A DNA stretch of 64,000 bases from Bacteroidota bacterium (GTDB taxonomy: Bacteria; Bacteroidota; Bacteroidia; Bacteroidales; JAGNHN01), in assembly GCA_022710185.1 (NCBI GenBank), contig JAKLHK010000009.1, positions 35,627 to 99,626 on the forward strand, written 5' to 3'. This document shows, piece by piece, positions 43,360 to 51,159 of the stretch (positions within the stretch are counted from its first letter, which is position 1; every line of letters starts with the position of its first letter). The notes under the pieces are model-generated. The model was not told the DNA's origin and made no database searches. It worked only from the letters and a program-made list of their open reading frames with translations. The position numbers were made by a program, and so were the translations under genes.

Positions 43360-45450
43360 TTATTCAAGTTCCAAAATTTTATCAATAACATCTTTCATAC
43401 CTTCTGGCCTAAAAACAGCGATTTTCATCCTTGAAACTATCAAATTTCTAAAATGCTCATAATTTATTCCTTGACCATATTTACTTACAAAAATTTTCAA
43501 AATATTCCTACCTCGATACTCCTTTTTCCATTCATCTGTTTTTAACGAAGTTGCCATTTTATTCTTTATATACAAGAGTTTCTTTTTAAGATTTTTCTCA
43601 CTTAATTCGTTAGAAAGTTTTTCATTTATATCTTTCTGTGTCATTTTTGAAGCTTCATAAAACTCTTTATATAATTCTCCTTCCTCATCAACTCTAATAT
43701 TGATGCATTTATATATTTCATTTTCAACAAATTCATGTAATTTATGTCTTAAATGAAATTTTTGCGTAGATATTGCAAGTGTTTTAAGTTCATTTTCAAT
43801 TTTTAGTTCGGTATCAACTTCATTTTGGACAATATCTAAGTCTTTAAGGACTTCTAAAATGAACTTTCCATTTAAAAGATAATTCTCAATGTGATATACG
43901 TCCCAAGAAAATTCCTTTTTGTCAATTTCTTCAATTCTATTTCCAGAATCTTTATCAACAATAGATATAAATTGCCCATTTATTACACCTTCTTTTTCTG
44001 CTATTTTCAATACTTCTTGAACATTTTTCACATTGCTCTTATTTCCTGCCGAGATTGAGTTAACTGTTTTATCAAATTCAGGAAATAAAGATGTTGTCAT
44101 TTTTTTATCAAAATCTGAATCTTTTCCTTCAAAAATAACTGTTTTATTCCCTTTCTTATATGAGGAAATGCTACCAATGATGTCAATTAAAGCAGCTTCA
44201 ATGTCTTTCTTAATTGAAATTCTTCGAGCTTGGTTCTCTCCAGAAGAATCACTTTCAGACATATGATAAATACTAAAACCATTTAATCCTACTGATTCTT
44301 GAAGAATAGTATCAGAATGTGTAACTAACCAAATTTGATTATTTAAATCTAAGCCAATAGTTTTATAATAAAATTCTGGAAGTTGCTTTGATATTTTGGG
44401 GTTCAGATGTAATTCTGGTTCATCAATTAAAATTACTGAATTTCTGGGCGCTTGATTTCTTAATCTTAAATAACCAAATAATACCTCCTTTTCACCAGAT
44501 GATAATTCAGAAATATCATGTATCTGGCCAGTTGACAACTTTACAGGAAATTCAAGCCGTCCATCCTTTGTTGGAATAATACCCTGAAAAGTTTTTCCTG
44601 GGAAAAATTTGTTAAATAATTCTTTCAATGAATCATTTAGTGAACTGATTGCAGTTTCTTCATATCCACTCTCCCTTGCAATTAATGCTTTTACATAACT
44701 TGATGCCATTTCAGTCTTGACATTATTGTATTTGTTGGTGTAGTTGTATAATGCATGACCTTTATATTGTTCCAAATCTTGGTCAAAGCGAATATTAAGA
44801 TTCGATATACTTTCCTTCTGATAATTTCGATGTGCACCATGGTAATCAATTATACCAATATTGTCTGGTTCAAATGTACTGAAAATGATTTCTAATATAA
44901 TGTTAGAGCTTATAACGGGCTCATTATCAATATAAAATTCAGCTTTACCATGAAATGTATTTTCTTTTATTTGTTTTTTAAGATGAACTAAAGCTGCTTT
45001 TGTTTCTTTATCTACAGTTTCTCCATATTGCCTATACTGTTGAGCAAATGATTTAGAATTTATATCAATGACCCCAATATTATTTTTATTTGAATAAGTT
45101 TTCCATAAAATTGATTCTATAAGCCTTTTACCATTTTTTTTTAAGAACGATATTTCGGAATCAGACAGTTCCAATTCTGCTGAAATAGTCAATGGCTTGG
45201 TTTTATCTCTTAGTACTTTTTCAAATGTAATTTCTCGATTACCTCCACGAAGTTGAAACTCATCAAACCAATGCTCCCATTCATTTGGATTATATCCACC
45301 ATAACTTGACTTCAATAATCTTATAGCATCAAAAACACATGATTTACCAACGCCGTTTTGACCCACAATTAAAACAATATCATCTAATTCTGTTAACGAT
45401 AAATTTTGAATTGCACGAAAATTAGTGATATGCAAATTTTTAAATCTCAT
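43360..45450 (-). CDS. Fused ABC-type ATPase + TOPRIM/DUF4435 protein (PARIS AriA-AriB-like)
   Basis: The 696-residue protein has an N-terminal SMC/RecF-like ATPase: R-F-K-N-L-H-I-T-N-F-R-A-I at the start, Walker A G-Q-N-G-V-G-K-S at 30-37, signature L-S-S-G-E-K-E near 313-319, Walker B I-L-I-D-E-P-E-L-H-L near 340, and switch V-T-H-S-D near 375. From about residue 430 a second domain reads V-I-F-E-G-K-D-S-D, then S-I-V-D-K-D-S-G near 498-505 and H-I-E-N-Y-L-L near 518, the Glu and Asp pattern of DUF4435/TOPRIM. PARIS anti-phage systems join an AAA ATPase (AriA) with a DUF4435 TOPRIM nuclease (AriB), sometimes fused. OLD-type or Gabija-like nucleases are the main alternatives. It lies beside an R-M pair. 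Confidence 0.75.
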   Translation of the reverse strand: MRFKNLHITNFRAIQNLSLTELDDIVLIVGQNGVGKSCVFDAIRLLKSSYGGYNPNEWEHWFDEFQLRGGNREITFEKVLRDKTKPLTISAELELSDSEISFLKKNGKRLIESILWKTYSNKNNIGVIDINSKSFAQQYRQYGETVDKETKAALVHLKKQIKENTFHGKAEFYIDNEPVISSNIILEIIFSTFEPDNIGIIDYHGAHRNYQKESISNLNIRFDQDLEQYKGHALYNYTNKYNNVKTEMASSYVKALIARESGYEETAISSLNDSLKELFNKFFPGKTFQGIIPTKDGRLEFPVKLSTGQIHDISELSSGEKEVLFGYLRLRNQAPRNSVILIDEPELHLNPKISKQLPEFYYKTIGLDLNNQIWLVTHSDTILQESVGLNGFSIYHMSESDSSGENQARRISIKKDIEAALIDIIGSISSYKKGNKTVIFEGKDSDFDKKMTTSLFPEFDKTVNSISAGNKSNVKNVQEVLKIAEKEGVINGQFISIVDKDSGNRIEEIDKKEFSWDVYHIENYLLNGKFILEVLKDLDIVQNEVDTELKIENELKTLAISTQKFHLRHKLHEFVENEIYKCINIRVDEEGELYKEFYEASKMTQKDINEKLSNELSEKNLKKKLLYIKNKMATSLKTDEWKKEYRGRNILKIFVSKYGQGINYEHFRNLIVSRMKIAVFRPEGMKDVIDKILELE

Positions 45451-45493
45451 ATTTCATAACATCATATTATTGAATTCATTTCTTCGAATCCTA

Positions 45494-45585
45494 AATAACG
45501 TCAAACTGTTTTAATTGATAGTCAATACTTTAATTAATCAGCAAATTCAATTTGATCAACCCTGATTTGGCCTTTTGACGTTATC
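45494..45585 (-). repeat. attC-like inverted repeat C0
   Basis: TAACGTCAAA (45496-45505) pairs with TTTGACGTTA (45574-45583) around an AT-rich interior. On the minus strand the ends read GATAAC and GTTATTTAG. It lies upstream of the ATPase gene; with palindrome B it brackets that gene. Confidence 0.5.
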
Positions 45586-45622
45586 TTAAAAAATCAATCA
45601 AAATCTTTTCATAGGAGGAATT

Positions 45623-45764
45623 GGCCATAACGGATTGGCGGTATGTTTTTGTTGCCGATTTCGAAGCACTGCCCTGTCAAGTTACACGAAAGTTTATTAG
45701 ATGCAGAAACGCTGAAACCCGCACTATCTCGGCAATAAAATATACCGCCTGTTACAAGCTGGCC
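45623..45764 (-). repeat. attC-like imperfect palindrome C
   Basis: GGCCATAAC...GGCGGTAT on the left pairs with ATACCGCC...GTTAC...GGCC on the right, with a second paired block TTGCCGA/TCGGCAA inside. Ends again carry AAC and GTT when read on the minus strand. A 103-codon frame overlaps it and is probably spurious. Confidence 0.55.
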
Positions 45765-45901
45765 TTCTTTCCTGTCAAGCGACATACCTATCTGTTTATC
45801 AACTATTTCTTTCATACCTTTTCTGTCTGTCGGGTTGTGTGTCGGCAAAGTTTTATTTTTCTTTAAGGGGGGAGATTTTTTGTTTTTTTTCAGGGTTGGA
45901 A

Positions 45902-45975
45902 AAAGCATACTCTTTTGCAAGCTTTGGTTTGTGTCAGGGCTTGTGCGGCTTGCAAATGTGTATGCTTTGTGTGTT
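45902..45975. repeat. Compound hairpin D1 (paired with D2)
   Basis: Outer arms GCATAC (45905-45910) and GTATGC (45960-45965) enclose inner arms TTTGCAAGC and GCTTGCAAA, with a loop like GGTTTGTGTCAGGGCTTGTG and a trailing TGTGTGTTGGC. D2 at 50963-51036 has the same plan and loop with different but self-complementary arms. It lies at the 3' end of the BRO-type gene. Confidence 0.7.
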
Positions 45976-45977
45976 GG

Positions 45978-46826
45978 CTATTCATTTTCCCCATTCTTTA
46001 ATTTTTTATTTTTTGGGGGTTCGGGCAAATAGTTTTCACTTGTTACAACTTTTTTACCTGTTCTTTGTTCAAGTTCTTTTCTTGCGTTTCCTGCAACAGC
46101 ACCACCTTGTTTAGCAACTTTTTTATTTTCAACAAATCCTTTTGGATTCTTTGTCTTTACAATCTCAGTAGTTGAAGCCTCTCCAAGCATTGAAAATATC
46201 AATTCAAGGTCAGTCATGTGGTCGCGTAAATTCTGACTTTTTAATCCTTTTACTTTTTTATATTCCGAAGGAGTTAAACCAAATGTTGCTTTAGAAATTT
46301 CTGCGGTCAATATTGCATATTCAAGTTGTTCTCTAACTCCTCTATTTTTCCATTCCTCTGTCAATTCTTCACGAATGGCAATACTTCTCATTCTCTTTTC
46401 TATCCAGTCATCAGAATATCCTTTTGCTTTGTATAGTTCACGAGTACGCTGGGTAGCTAATTCGGGATTTTCAATTTCTTCAAGTCTTTCATATCCTACT
46501 TGGGCAAGCCAACGTTTAAAAGGTTCAGCTTTAGGTGATGGGATTGATTGTATTATTCGAAGCAATGTCTTAACATCTGCGACATCAGTCAGATATTTTT
46601 TGCCGTCTGATGCCTCCATTTTCAGTTGTCCGATTTTTTCGGACAACTGCTCAAACCCTTCCTGTAACAGCTTTTTCTTTAAGTCAGCCCAATATTTTCT
46701 TGGTCTTTGGCTTTCTGTAAGGATTTCAATAACATCAATTATTGAAAAATACCATTGTTGCTCCTTTTCGTTCCACTCGGAACGAACTTTTTTACTCTCA
46801 AATAGCTTAATGTTACCCATATACAA
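45978..46826 (-). CDS. BRO-N / DinD-family protein (phage antirepressor-like)
   Basis: The 282-residue product opens with a BRO-N-like domain (residues about 8-110: I-K-L-F-E-S-K-K-V-R, W-Y-F-S-I-I-D-V-I-E-I-L-T). The second half is the DinD/BRO-associated region with W-I-E-K-R-M-R-S-I-A-I-R-E-E-L-T-E-E-W, then E-Y-K-K-V-K-G-L-K and L-R-D-H-M-T-D-L-E-L-I-F. DinD in E. coli is an SOS-induced inhibitor of RecA; BRO-like proteins elsewhere are phage antirepressors. Its presence in an accessory island with a nuclease-ATPase and an R-M pair fits a defence or mobile-element regulator. Which role applies cannot be decided. Confidence 0.85.
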   Translation of the reverse strand: MYMGNIKLFESKKVRSEWNEKEQQWYFSIIDVIEILTESQRPRKYWADLKKKLLQEGFEQLSEKIGQLKMEASDGKKYLTDVADVKTLLRIIQSIPSPKAEPFKRWLAQVGYERLEEIENPELATQRTRELYKAKGYSDDWIEKRMRSIAIREELTEEWKNRGVREQLEYAILTAEISKATFGLTPSEYKKVKGLKSQNLRDHMTDLELIFSMLGEASTTEIVKTKNPKGFVENKKVAKQGGAVAGNARKELEQRTGKKVVTSENYLPEPPKNKKLKNGENE

Positions 46827-46866
46827 ATATTTTCTACAAAGTTAACATAAATATATGAGAGCAAAA

Positions 46867-47811
46867 CTACTTGACAATATAATTGTAATTTACAGTCGTA
46901 GGTTGACTTTTATAATAAGAAACCGCTATTTCCTTTATTGCTTCAACTCTTTGCTTTTCAAGGCTAACAGCATCATTATATTGCTTCATTTGAAAATCCC
47001 ATTGCTTTTTTTCTTCGGCATCAACTTTTGTTTCGGCTGTTTTTGCTAATGTTTGTGCCTCATTAAAGCAAGAAGCAGAAGGATCAATTTCTGAAAGAAT
47101 GTTCAATGCACCAACATAATCATTAGCTGCAAGTGAGGTTTTCGCCTTTTGAATTAATTCAGCACATTTTTGTGTTTGATAAGCTTTATATACCTCAATT
47201 GCTTTGTCCTGAATTTGATTGTAGCAACTTGATACTTCTTCAGGAACAGTCATTAATAAACCCAATGCTTGATCATACTGCTGCATCTTAATATAACTAT
47301 CAGATTTTTTAATAATATCCACGCATTTTGTTTCATAGTACTGGATTATTTTAGTTTTTCCATTTTCAATGAAAGTCTTAAATTCGGAGTCACTTGTTGG
47401 AATTTTAGAAATAGCATTTGTAATTGCCAATTCTTTATTGCTTCCGCTTCCTTTGAGTTGTTTACTAATTGTTGAAAATAACAAATTATTGTCAACTTGT
47501 TTAATGAACAAACTTAATTCTGCTGTAACGACAGTAATATTTTGCATACCGCCTTCAACAATGTTACTTTCATAAATAGCAAACTTAGGGTAAATGACAA
47601 AATTATTATTGTATCCTGATGCCGCTAAACCAGATACGGTAACAATTTGATAGATTTTTGTTTCAAGTTTAGAAAGTTGCGAAACATCTAAACCATCAAC
47701 ATTTTCAGGCATTACAACAGAAAGTGCAATTTTTCCTACATCATTGGTTGATTGAGCAAAAGATGTAAAAGCAAACCCTAAAGCGATTAACGCAAAATAT
47801 ATTATTTTCAT
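46867..47811 (-). CDS. Exported protein of unknown family (last gene of five-gene envelope operon)
   Basis: The 314-residue product has a signal peptide ending F-A-Q near residue 20. Residues about 25-160 look like a compact alpha/beta domain. From about 165 it becomes helical with repeated Y-x-x-A-L-x-x-L segments (Y-D-Q-A-L-G-L-L; Y-V-G-A-L-N-I-L) and paired Cys residues spaced like TPR-type repeats, then a coiled-coil-like tail. No named family is recognised. It begins 7 bases after the DUF6175-like gene and is AT-rich like the rest of the island. It is probably a periplasmic partner of the other exported proteins of the operon. Confidence 0.7.
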   Translation of the reverse strand: MKIIYFALIALGFAFTSFAQSTNDVGKIALSVVMPENVDGLDVSQLSKLETKIYQIVTVSGLAASGYNNNFVIYPKFAIYESNIVEGGMQNITVVTAELSLFIKQVDNNLLFSTISKQLKGSGSNKELAITNAISKIPTSDSEFKTFIENGKTKIIQYYETKCVDIIKKSDSYIKMQQYDQALGLLMTVPEEVSSCYNQIQDKAIEVYKAYQTQKCAELIQKAKTSLAANDYVGALNILSEIDPSASCFNEAQTLAKTAETKVDAEEKKQWDFQMKQYNDAVSLEKQRVEAIKEIAVSYYKSQPTTVNYNYIVK

Positions 47812-47818
47812 CTTTCAG

Positions 47819-48724
47819 CTATTTTATGGTTATATAAATTGTATTTCCTTTAACGTCTTTGCCTGGTTGTAATCCTAAACCTTTAAAGAATTTAAACAGT
47901 TCAAGAGCAAATTTATTAGGATTGTAGTTGTTACCAGTAGCTTGATCTTTCAGAGGAATTTTAACATCATCAAAAATCATTTTAAGGTCTGTTGTACCTT
48001 GAATATGATAATTGTTTTTAAAAGCGTTCTTTTCCATCCACATCTCAATTTGGTCTGATAAAGGTAAACCGTCTGGTCCGATTTCAGAGGACATTTTATA
48101 TTGCGAACCAGCATCAAAACTAATATCTATAATTACAGATTTTCCATTATTCACAATGTCTGTAAACTTTGCTTGCATTACGTTCAAGAAGTCCTCAACA
48201 CAACTTTCAACCGCCTTGGATGCAAGTTTATTAAAGTCATCTGTATAAAATTTTCCACTCTCGCCAACTTTATTTGATAAAGAATTACCTGTTGATGCTT
48301 CGTAAGCTGTGAGAATTAATTTTACTGAACTGCCGGATTGCCCTTTTTCTGCAATCACTTCGGCTTGAACATAAACATCTGCACCAGACATTTGAATAAT
48401 TTGTGCCTTTATATCGGTCTGATTATCTGATGTAAATGCGTTATTGTCCTTTGCTGCTTTTAATTTTGCAACAAAATCAACTGTTGTAAATCCTCTGCTG
48501 TCAAAACCTTCTTTTATTTTAGTTATGGCAATCCTCTTATTTTCATCATTTTCCAATACAGTACGTAGGTCTTCACCTTCCTTTGTATAGGGTATTACCA
48601 TAATTTTAGGTTGAACCGTAACAACCTGACCACCGCTATTAGTAGATGCATTCTGTCCTATAACAGTGTTCAATAGAATTGCTTGAAAAAGCACTATTGC
48701 TGAAATAAATATTCTTATTTTCAT
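47819..48724 (-). CDS. Exported DUF6175-like protein
   Basis: The 301-residue protein has a signal peptide (about 1-24) and begins its mature part with V-Q-P-K-I-M-V-I-P-Y-T-K-E-G-E-D. The pattern of I-M-V-x-P followed by R-x-A-I-T-K-I-K-E-G-F-x-x-R-G-F-T-T-V-D-F matches what I know of DUF6175, which shares features with the CsgG/TolB-N-type nucleotide-free alpha/beta fold. A second domain from about 190 contains S-V-I-I-D-I-S-F-D-A-G. The function of the family is not established. Spacing of 12 bases from the upstream lipoprotein gene and 7 bases to the next gene marks it as part of the operon. Confidence 0.65.
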   Translation of the reverse strand: MKIRIFISAIVLFQAILLNTVIGQNASTNSGGQVVTVQPKIMVIPYTKEGEDLRTVLENDENKRIAITKIKEGFDSRGFTTVDFVAKLKAAKDNNAFTSDNQTDIKAQIIQMSGADVYVQAEVIAEKGQSGSSVKLILTAYEASTGNSLSNKVGESGKFYTDDFNKLASKAVESCVEDFLNVMQAKFTDIVNNGKSVIIDISFDAGSQYKMSSEIGPDGLPLSDQIEMWMEKNAFKNNYHIQGTTDLKMIFDDVKIPLKDQATGNNYNPNKFALELFKFFKGLGLQPGKDVKGNTIYITIK

Positions 48725-48736
48725 TGTTATAAATTT

Positions 48737-49207
48737 TTAATATCCGAATTTTCGGATAACGTTAAACTGTTCCAAATCTTTTCTTAAAGCAACCAAGTTA
48801 ATTTTAACATCAACAGATATACTTTTCTTTCCTCCCTTGTGTTTAATTAAATCACTTGTCGGGATTGATGACATTACAAAGGTTTTGTAACGTTTATCTT
48901 TGTAAAATTTATCGAAGTAATCTTTGTGTTTTCCTTTTTCCTCGGCCTCATTTGTTCCGATTAAAGCAATTTTCTGTTCAGATTCTGGAAGCCCTCTAAA
49001 AAATAAAACATTAAAAGCGTTTTTCTCTGCATCAATAATTGCATCTTCTTGATTTGCTCCTATTCCAATAGCTCTCATTGTAATAGTACCATCACTCCCT
49101 GAAAGAAAATTAACTTCTGCTGTGGGTATTGTCTTTCTGCTACAACCAAATGAAAGAAGTAGCAATATAATAATAACCCATACACTCTGATTTTTTCTAT
49201 GTTTCAT
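48737..49207 (-). CDS. Small lipoprotein, LPP20/FlgO-like
   Basis: A 156-residue lipoprotein: a signal with lipobox L-S-F-G-C (Cys near residue 22), then A-I-G-I-G-A-N-Q-E-D-A-I-I-D-A-E-K-N-A-F-N. This alternation of G-x-G-x-x and D-A-x-x-x-A resembles the LPP20/FlgO/FlgP-type fold, where it packs an alpha helix on a beta sheet. The later part is Lys-rich. In other bacteria such lipoproteins work with CsgG- or FlgT-like partners at the outer membrane. Here a CsgG-like gene lies 6 bases upstream, which supports that reading. The family assignment is tentative. Confidence 0.6.
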   Translation of the reverse strand: MKHRKNQSVWVIIILLLLSFGCSRKTIPTAEVNFLSGSDGTITMRAIGIGANQEDAIIDAEKNAFNVLFFRGLPESEQKIALIGTNEAEEKGKHKDYFDKFYKDKRYKTFVMSSIPTSDLIKHKGGKKSISVDVKINLVALRKDLEQFNVIRKFGY

Positions 49208-49213
49208 AAGAAA

Positions 49214-50041
49214 TTATTTAATGATTAATTTGCAAGATAATTTTTCTGCGGCATTGAATCTTGATAGAATCTCTTTACCACCATCTGAAACCGAACATTC
49301 AGAAAAATCATCACCAGCAATTTTTATAATTTTTATTTCTCCAATTTGGCTTGGGTATGGTTTTCCATCAATCATTTCAATTTTTTCAACAGTTAGTTTA
49401 TCTCCTTCTTTAAAACCGAACGCTTTTCCTCCTGCTATTAACACTGTTGTTGCAGCATCTTTTTTACTCGTGAGAACCTTGCTAATCTTGGTTGTCAATG
49501 GAAATGTTTTTATAAAGTAAGATGTCAATTGTGGCTCAATGGATTTTAATGCTTCATTTACAGCACTTTCAGGAGAAAGCATTATTGGACTAACTTCTGT
49601 TTGAAAACTCTCTGCTTCTGTAGTTTTGCCAGTCTCGACATCGTTTACTTTTAATGTGAATGCTGTACTTGCTTTATACCCATTTACACTCCCGTCAGGA
49701 TTTTTCATTGCATAAACACTCATTTTAACTATATGACCAATAATCATATATTGCGCAGCTAATGCAGCATCTTGTTTTACAGTGTTCTTACTATCCAGAA
49801 ATGCCTCTGATTTTTGAAATTCAAGTTCTTGTTTAACTTTATCGTAACTGGTTCTATCTACAACAATAAAGCGTTTTGTATTTGTTACTACCTGAACAAC
49901 CTTTTCCGCGACAGAACTGGCGTATTTTGATTCAACCTCTTTTGTAAACTCAGCTACTCCGACAACTGGTTTAGAATCTGTTTGTGAATAGCCGATTAGG
50001 CTATTCACTAAACAGAATATTGCAAATGTAAATCTTCGCAT
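49214..50041 (-). CDS. CsgG-like exported protein
   Basis: The 275-residue product has a signal peptide ending G-Y-S-Q near 20. It continues with the CsgG-N/LpoB-type pattern: P-V-V-G-V-A-E-F-T-K-E-V, then A-S-S-V-A-E-K-V-V-Q-V-V-T-N-T-K-R-F-I-V-V-D-R-T and A-Q-Y-M-I-I-G-H-I. That is the nucleus of curli-secretion CsgG and of penicillin-binding-protein activators. A C-terminal domain (about 200-275) has a beta-rich K-V-L-T-S-K-K and G-F-K-E-G-D-K-L-T-V-E pattern, as in FlgT/CsgG-associated modules. No lipobox Cys is seen, unlike true CsgG, so pore formation is doubtful. Confidence 0.75.
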   Translation of the reverse strand: MRRFTFAIFCLVNSLIGYSQTDSKPVVGVAEFTKEVESKYASSVAEKVVQVVTNTKRFIVVDRTSYDKVKQELEFQKSEAFLDSKNTVKQDAALAAQYMIIGHIVKMSVYAMKNPDGSVNGYKASTAFTLKVNDVETGKTTEAESFQTEVSPIMLSPESAVNEALKSIEPQLTSYFIKTFPLTTKISKVLTSKKDAATTVLIAGGKAFGFKEGDKLTVEKIEMIDGKPYPSQIGEIKIIKIAGDDFSECSVSDGGKEILSRFNAAEKLSCKLIIK

Positions 50042-50042
50042 A

Positions 50043-50633
50043 CTAATTATTATTTGCTGATTTTAAAGTAGCAATAAGATTATTAACAACCTTCAAATTC
50101 AATTGCAGTTCAGGACCTACCAATGCAAGAACTTCCTTTGAATAATTTAATGATTTGGTTGCCTTTGGAGCTTGCATTGGTGAAGCACTTTTTACATCAC
50201 TTGAAGCAGTTGTAACAGAGGATGAGGCATCAGATACTGCTTTGATTTGTGTTGAAATGTTTGTAGCAAGGGCAACGAGTTCTTCTAAAGTTGGTTTCTT
50301 AACTGTAACGTCTGTAACTCCGTCAACTGTTTCACCAATTGTTCTTTTGTACATTTCTGGAACTTGTGCATTAATTTCTTTTGTTGATGTCAACATTTTG
50401 GTAGAATTCGTTGCAAGTTCATCAACACTGGCTACACCTGAAGGTTTTGGGGCTTCAAGTTTTTCAAACTTTGCTTTACGTTCTTCAGCTTCTTTAGATT
50501 TCATTTCTGATTTCAAAGCTTCACGTTCTGCTTTTAATTCGTCTTTTGTTTTTTCTTGAGCAAAGCAATTTTGCTGCGATGAGAAAACCAAGCCAAGACA
50601 AAGGGCTGTTCCGAAAATCATTTGTTTAACCAT
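50043..50633 (-). CDS. Exported coiled-coil protein (first gene of envelope operon)
   Basis: The 196-residue protein has a signal peptide ending C-F-A-Q near residue 26. A highly charged helix follows (E-K-T-K-D-E-L-K-A-E-R-E-A-L-K-S-E-M-K-S-K), predicted as coiled coil from about 27 to 62. The rest is Ser/Thr/Ala-rich and helical, with possible heptad spacing. No family is recognised. One base separates it from the CsgG-like gene, so translation is coupled. It could be a scaffold or length-determining subunit of whatever complex the operon builds. Confidence 0.65.
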   Translation of the reverse strand: MVKQMIFGTALCLGLVFSSQQNCFAQEKTKDELKAEREALKSEMKSKEAEERKAKFEKLEAPKPSGVASVDELATNSTKMLTSTKEINAQVPEMYKRTIGETVDGVTDVTVKKPTLEELVALATNISTQIKAVSDASSSVTTASSDVKSASPMQAPKATKSLNYSKEVLALVGPELQLNLKVVNNLIATLKSANNN

Positions 50634-50689
50634 AAAAATATTTGTTTAAAATTGCCACACCAGCCCCAAGTATGGTGATTATTAATAAA

Positions 50690-50852
50690 AGAAGCGTGGG
50701 ACTATAACTATATCCGCAGTTGAGGTATCGCCAGACACCCACGCATACAAATAAGTTCAGCCCACGCCCTTGGCGTGAGCGTTTCACCTATTATTCCTGT
50801 ATGCGTTTCAAACTGGCGATTTTCAACTGCAAGAATAAAAGCTAACGCTTCT
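50690..50852 (-). ncRNA. Long structured RNA candidate (163-nt hairpin, possibly Flavo-1 class)
   Basis: Successive arms pair along its length: AGAAGCGT with ACGCTTCT, GCAGTTGA with TCAACTGC, ATCGCCAG with CTGGCGAT, ACGCATACA with TGTATGCGT, and an apical CCACGCC-CTT-GGCGTG hairpin. The bulges between arms are asymmetric and well defined, as in conserved RNA rather than a simple inverted repeat. I have the impression of a sequence widespread in Bacteroidota, perhaps the Flavo-1 motif, but cannot confirm the name. The strand is not certain; minus is chosen because the island is transcribed that way. It lies upstream of the envelope operon. Confidence 0.6.
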
Positions 50853-50962
50853 ATATTTTTATTTCACTTTATGTTATGTCATAAAATTCTTTTTTCTTAA
50901 ATTCATAGTCAAAAGTACTTAATATTTATCAATCAAAAAATTCTTTTTGAAGCGTAGGCAAA

Positions 50963-51036
50963 ATTGCACTCTTTGGCAAGTTTTGGTCTGTGTGTCGGCT
51001 GGTGCGACTTGCCAATGTGTGCAATGTGTGTCGGCT
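50963..51036. repeat. Compound hairpin D2 (paired with D1)
   Basis: Outer arms ATTGCAC (50963-50969) and GTGCAAT (51019-51025) enclose TTGGCAAGT and ACTTGCCAA, with a loop GGTCTGTGTGTCGGCTGGTG and a trailing TGTGTGTCGGC. The loop and tail match D1 while the arms have changed together on both sides. Confidence 0.7.
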
Positions 51037-51159
51037 CTTAAAAACAAAAAATGTGTGTCGGCAAAAAAATAAAACTTTATCGGGTCGGCTGGTACAGTCG
51101 GCAGTCAGTCCGATTTGATTTTCTACTTTGTCATTGTATATTTTCTTATCAATTTTCAT

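Noticed and set aside
45609..45920. 103-codon minus-strand frame as a gene
   Set aside because: It overlaps palindrome C, has no family features, and its Lys/Pro-rich start reflects homopolymer runs, so it is most likely spurious.
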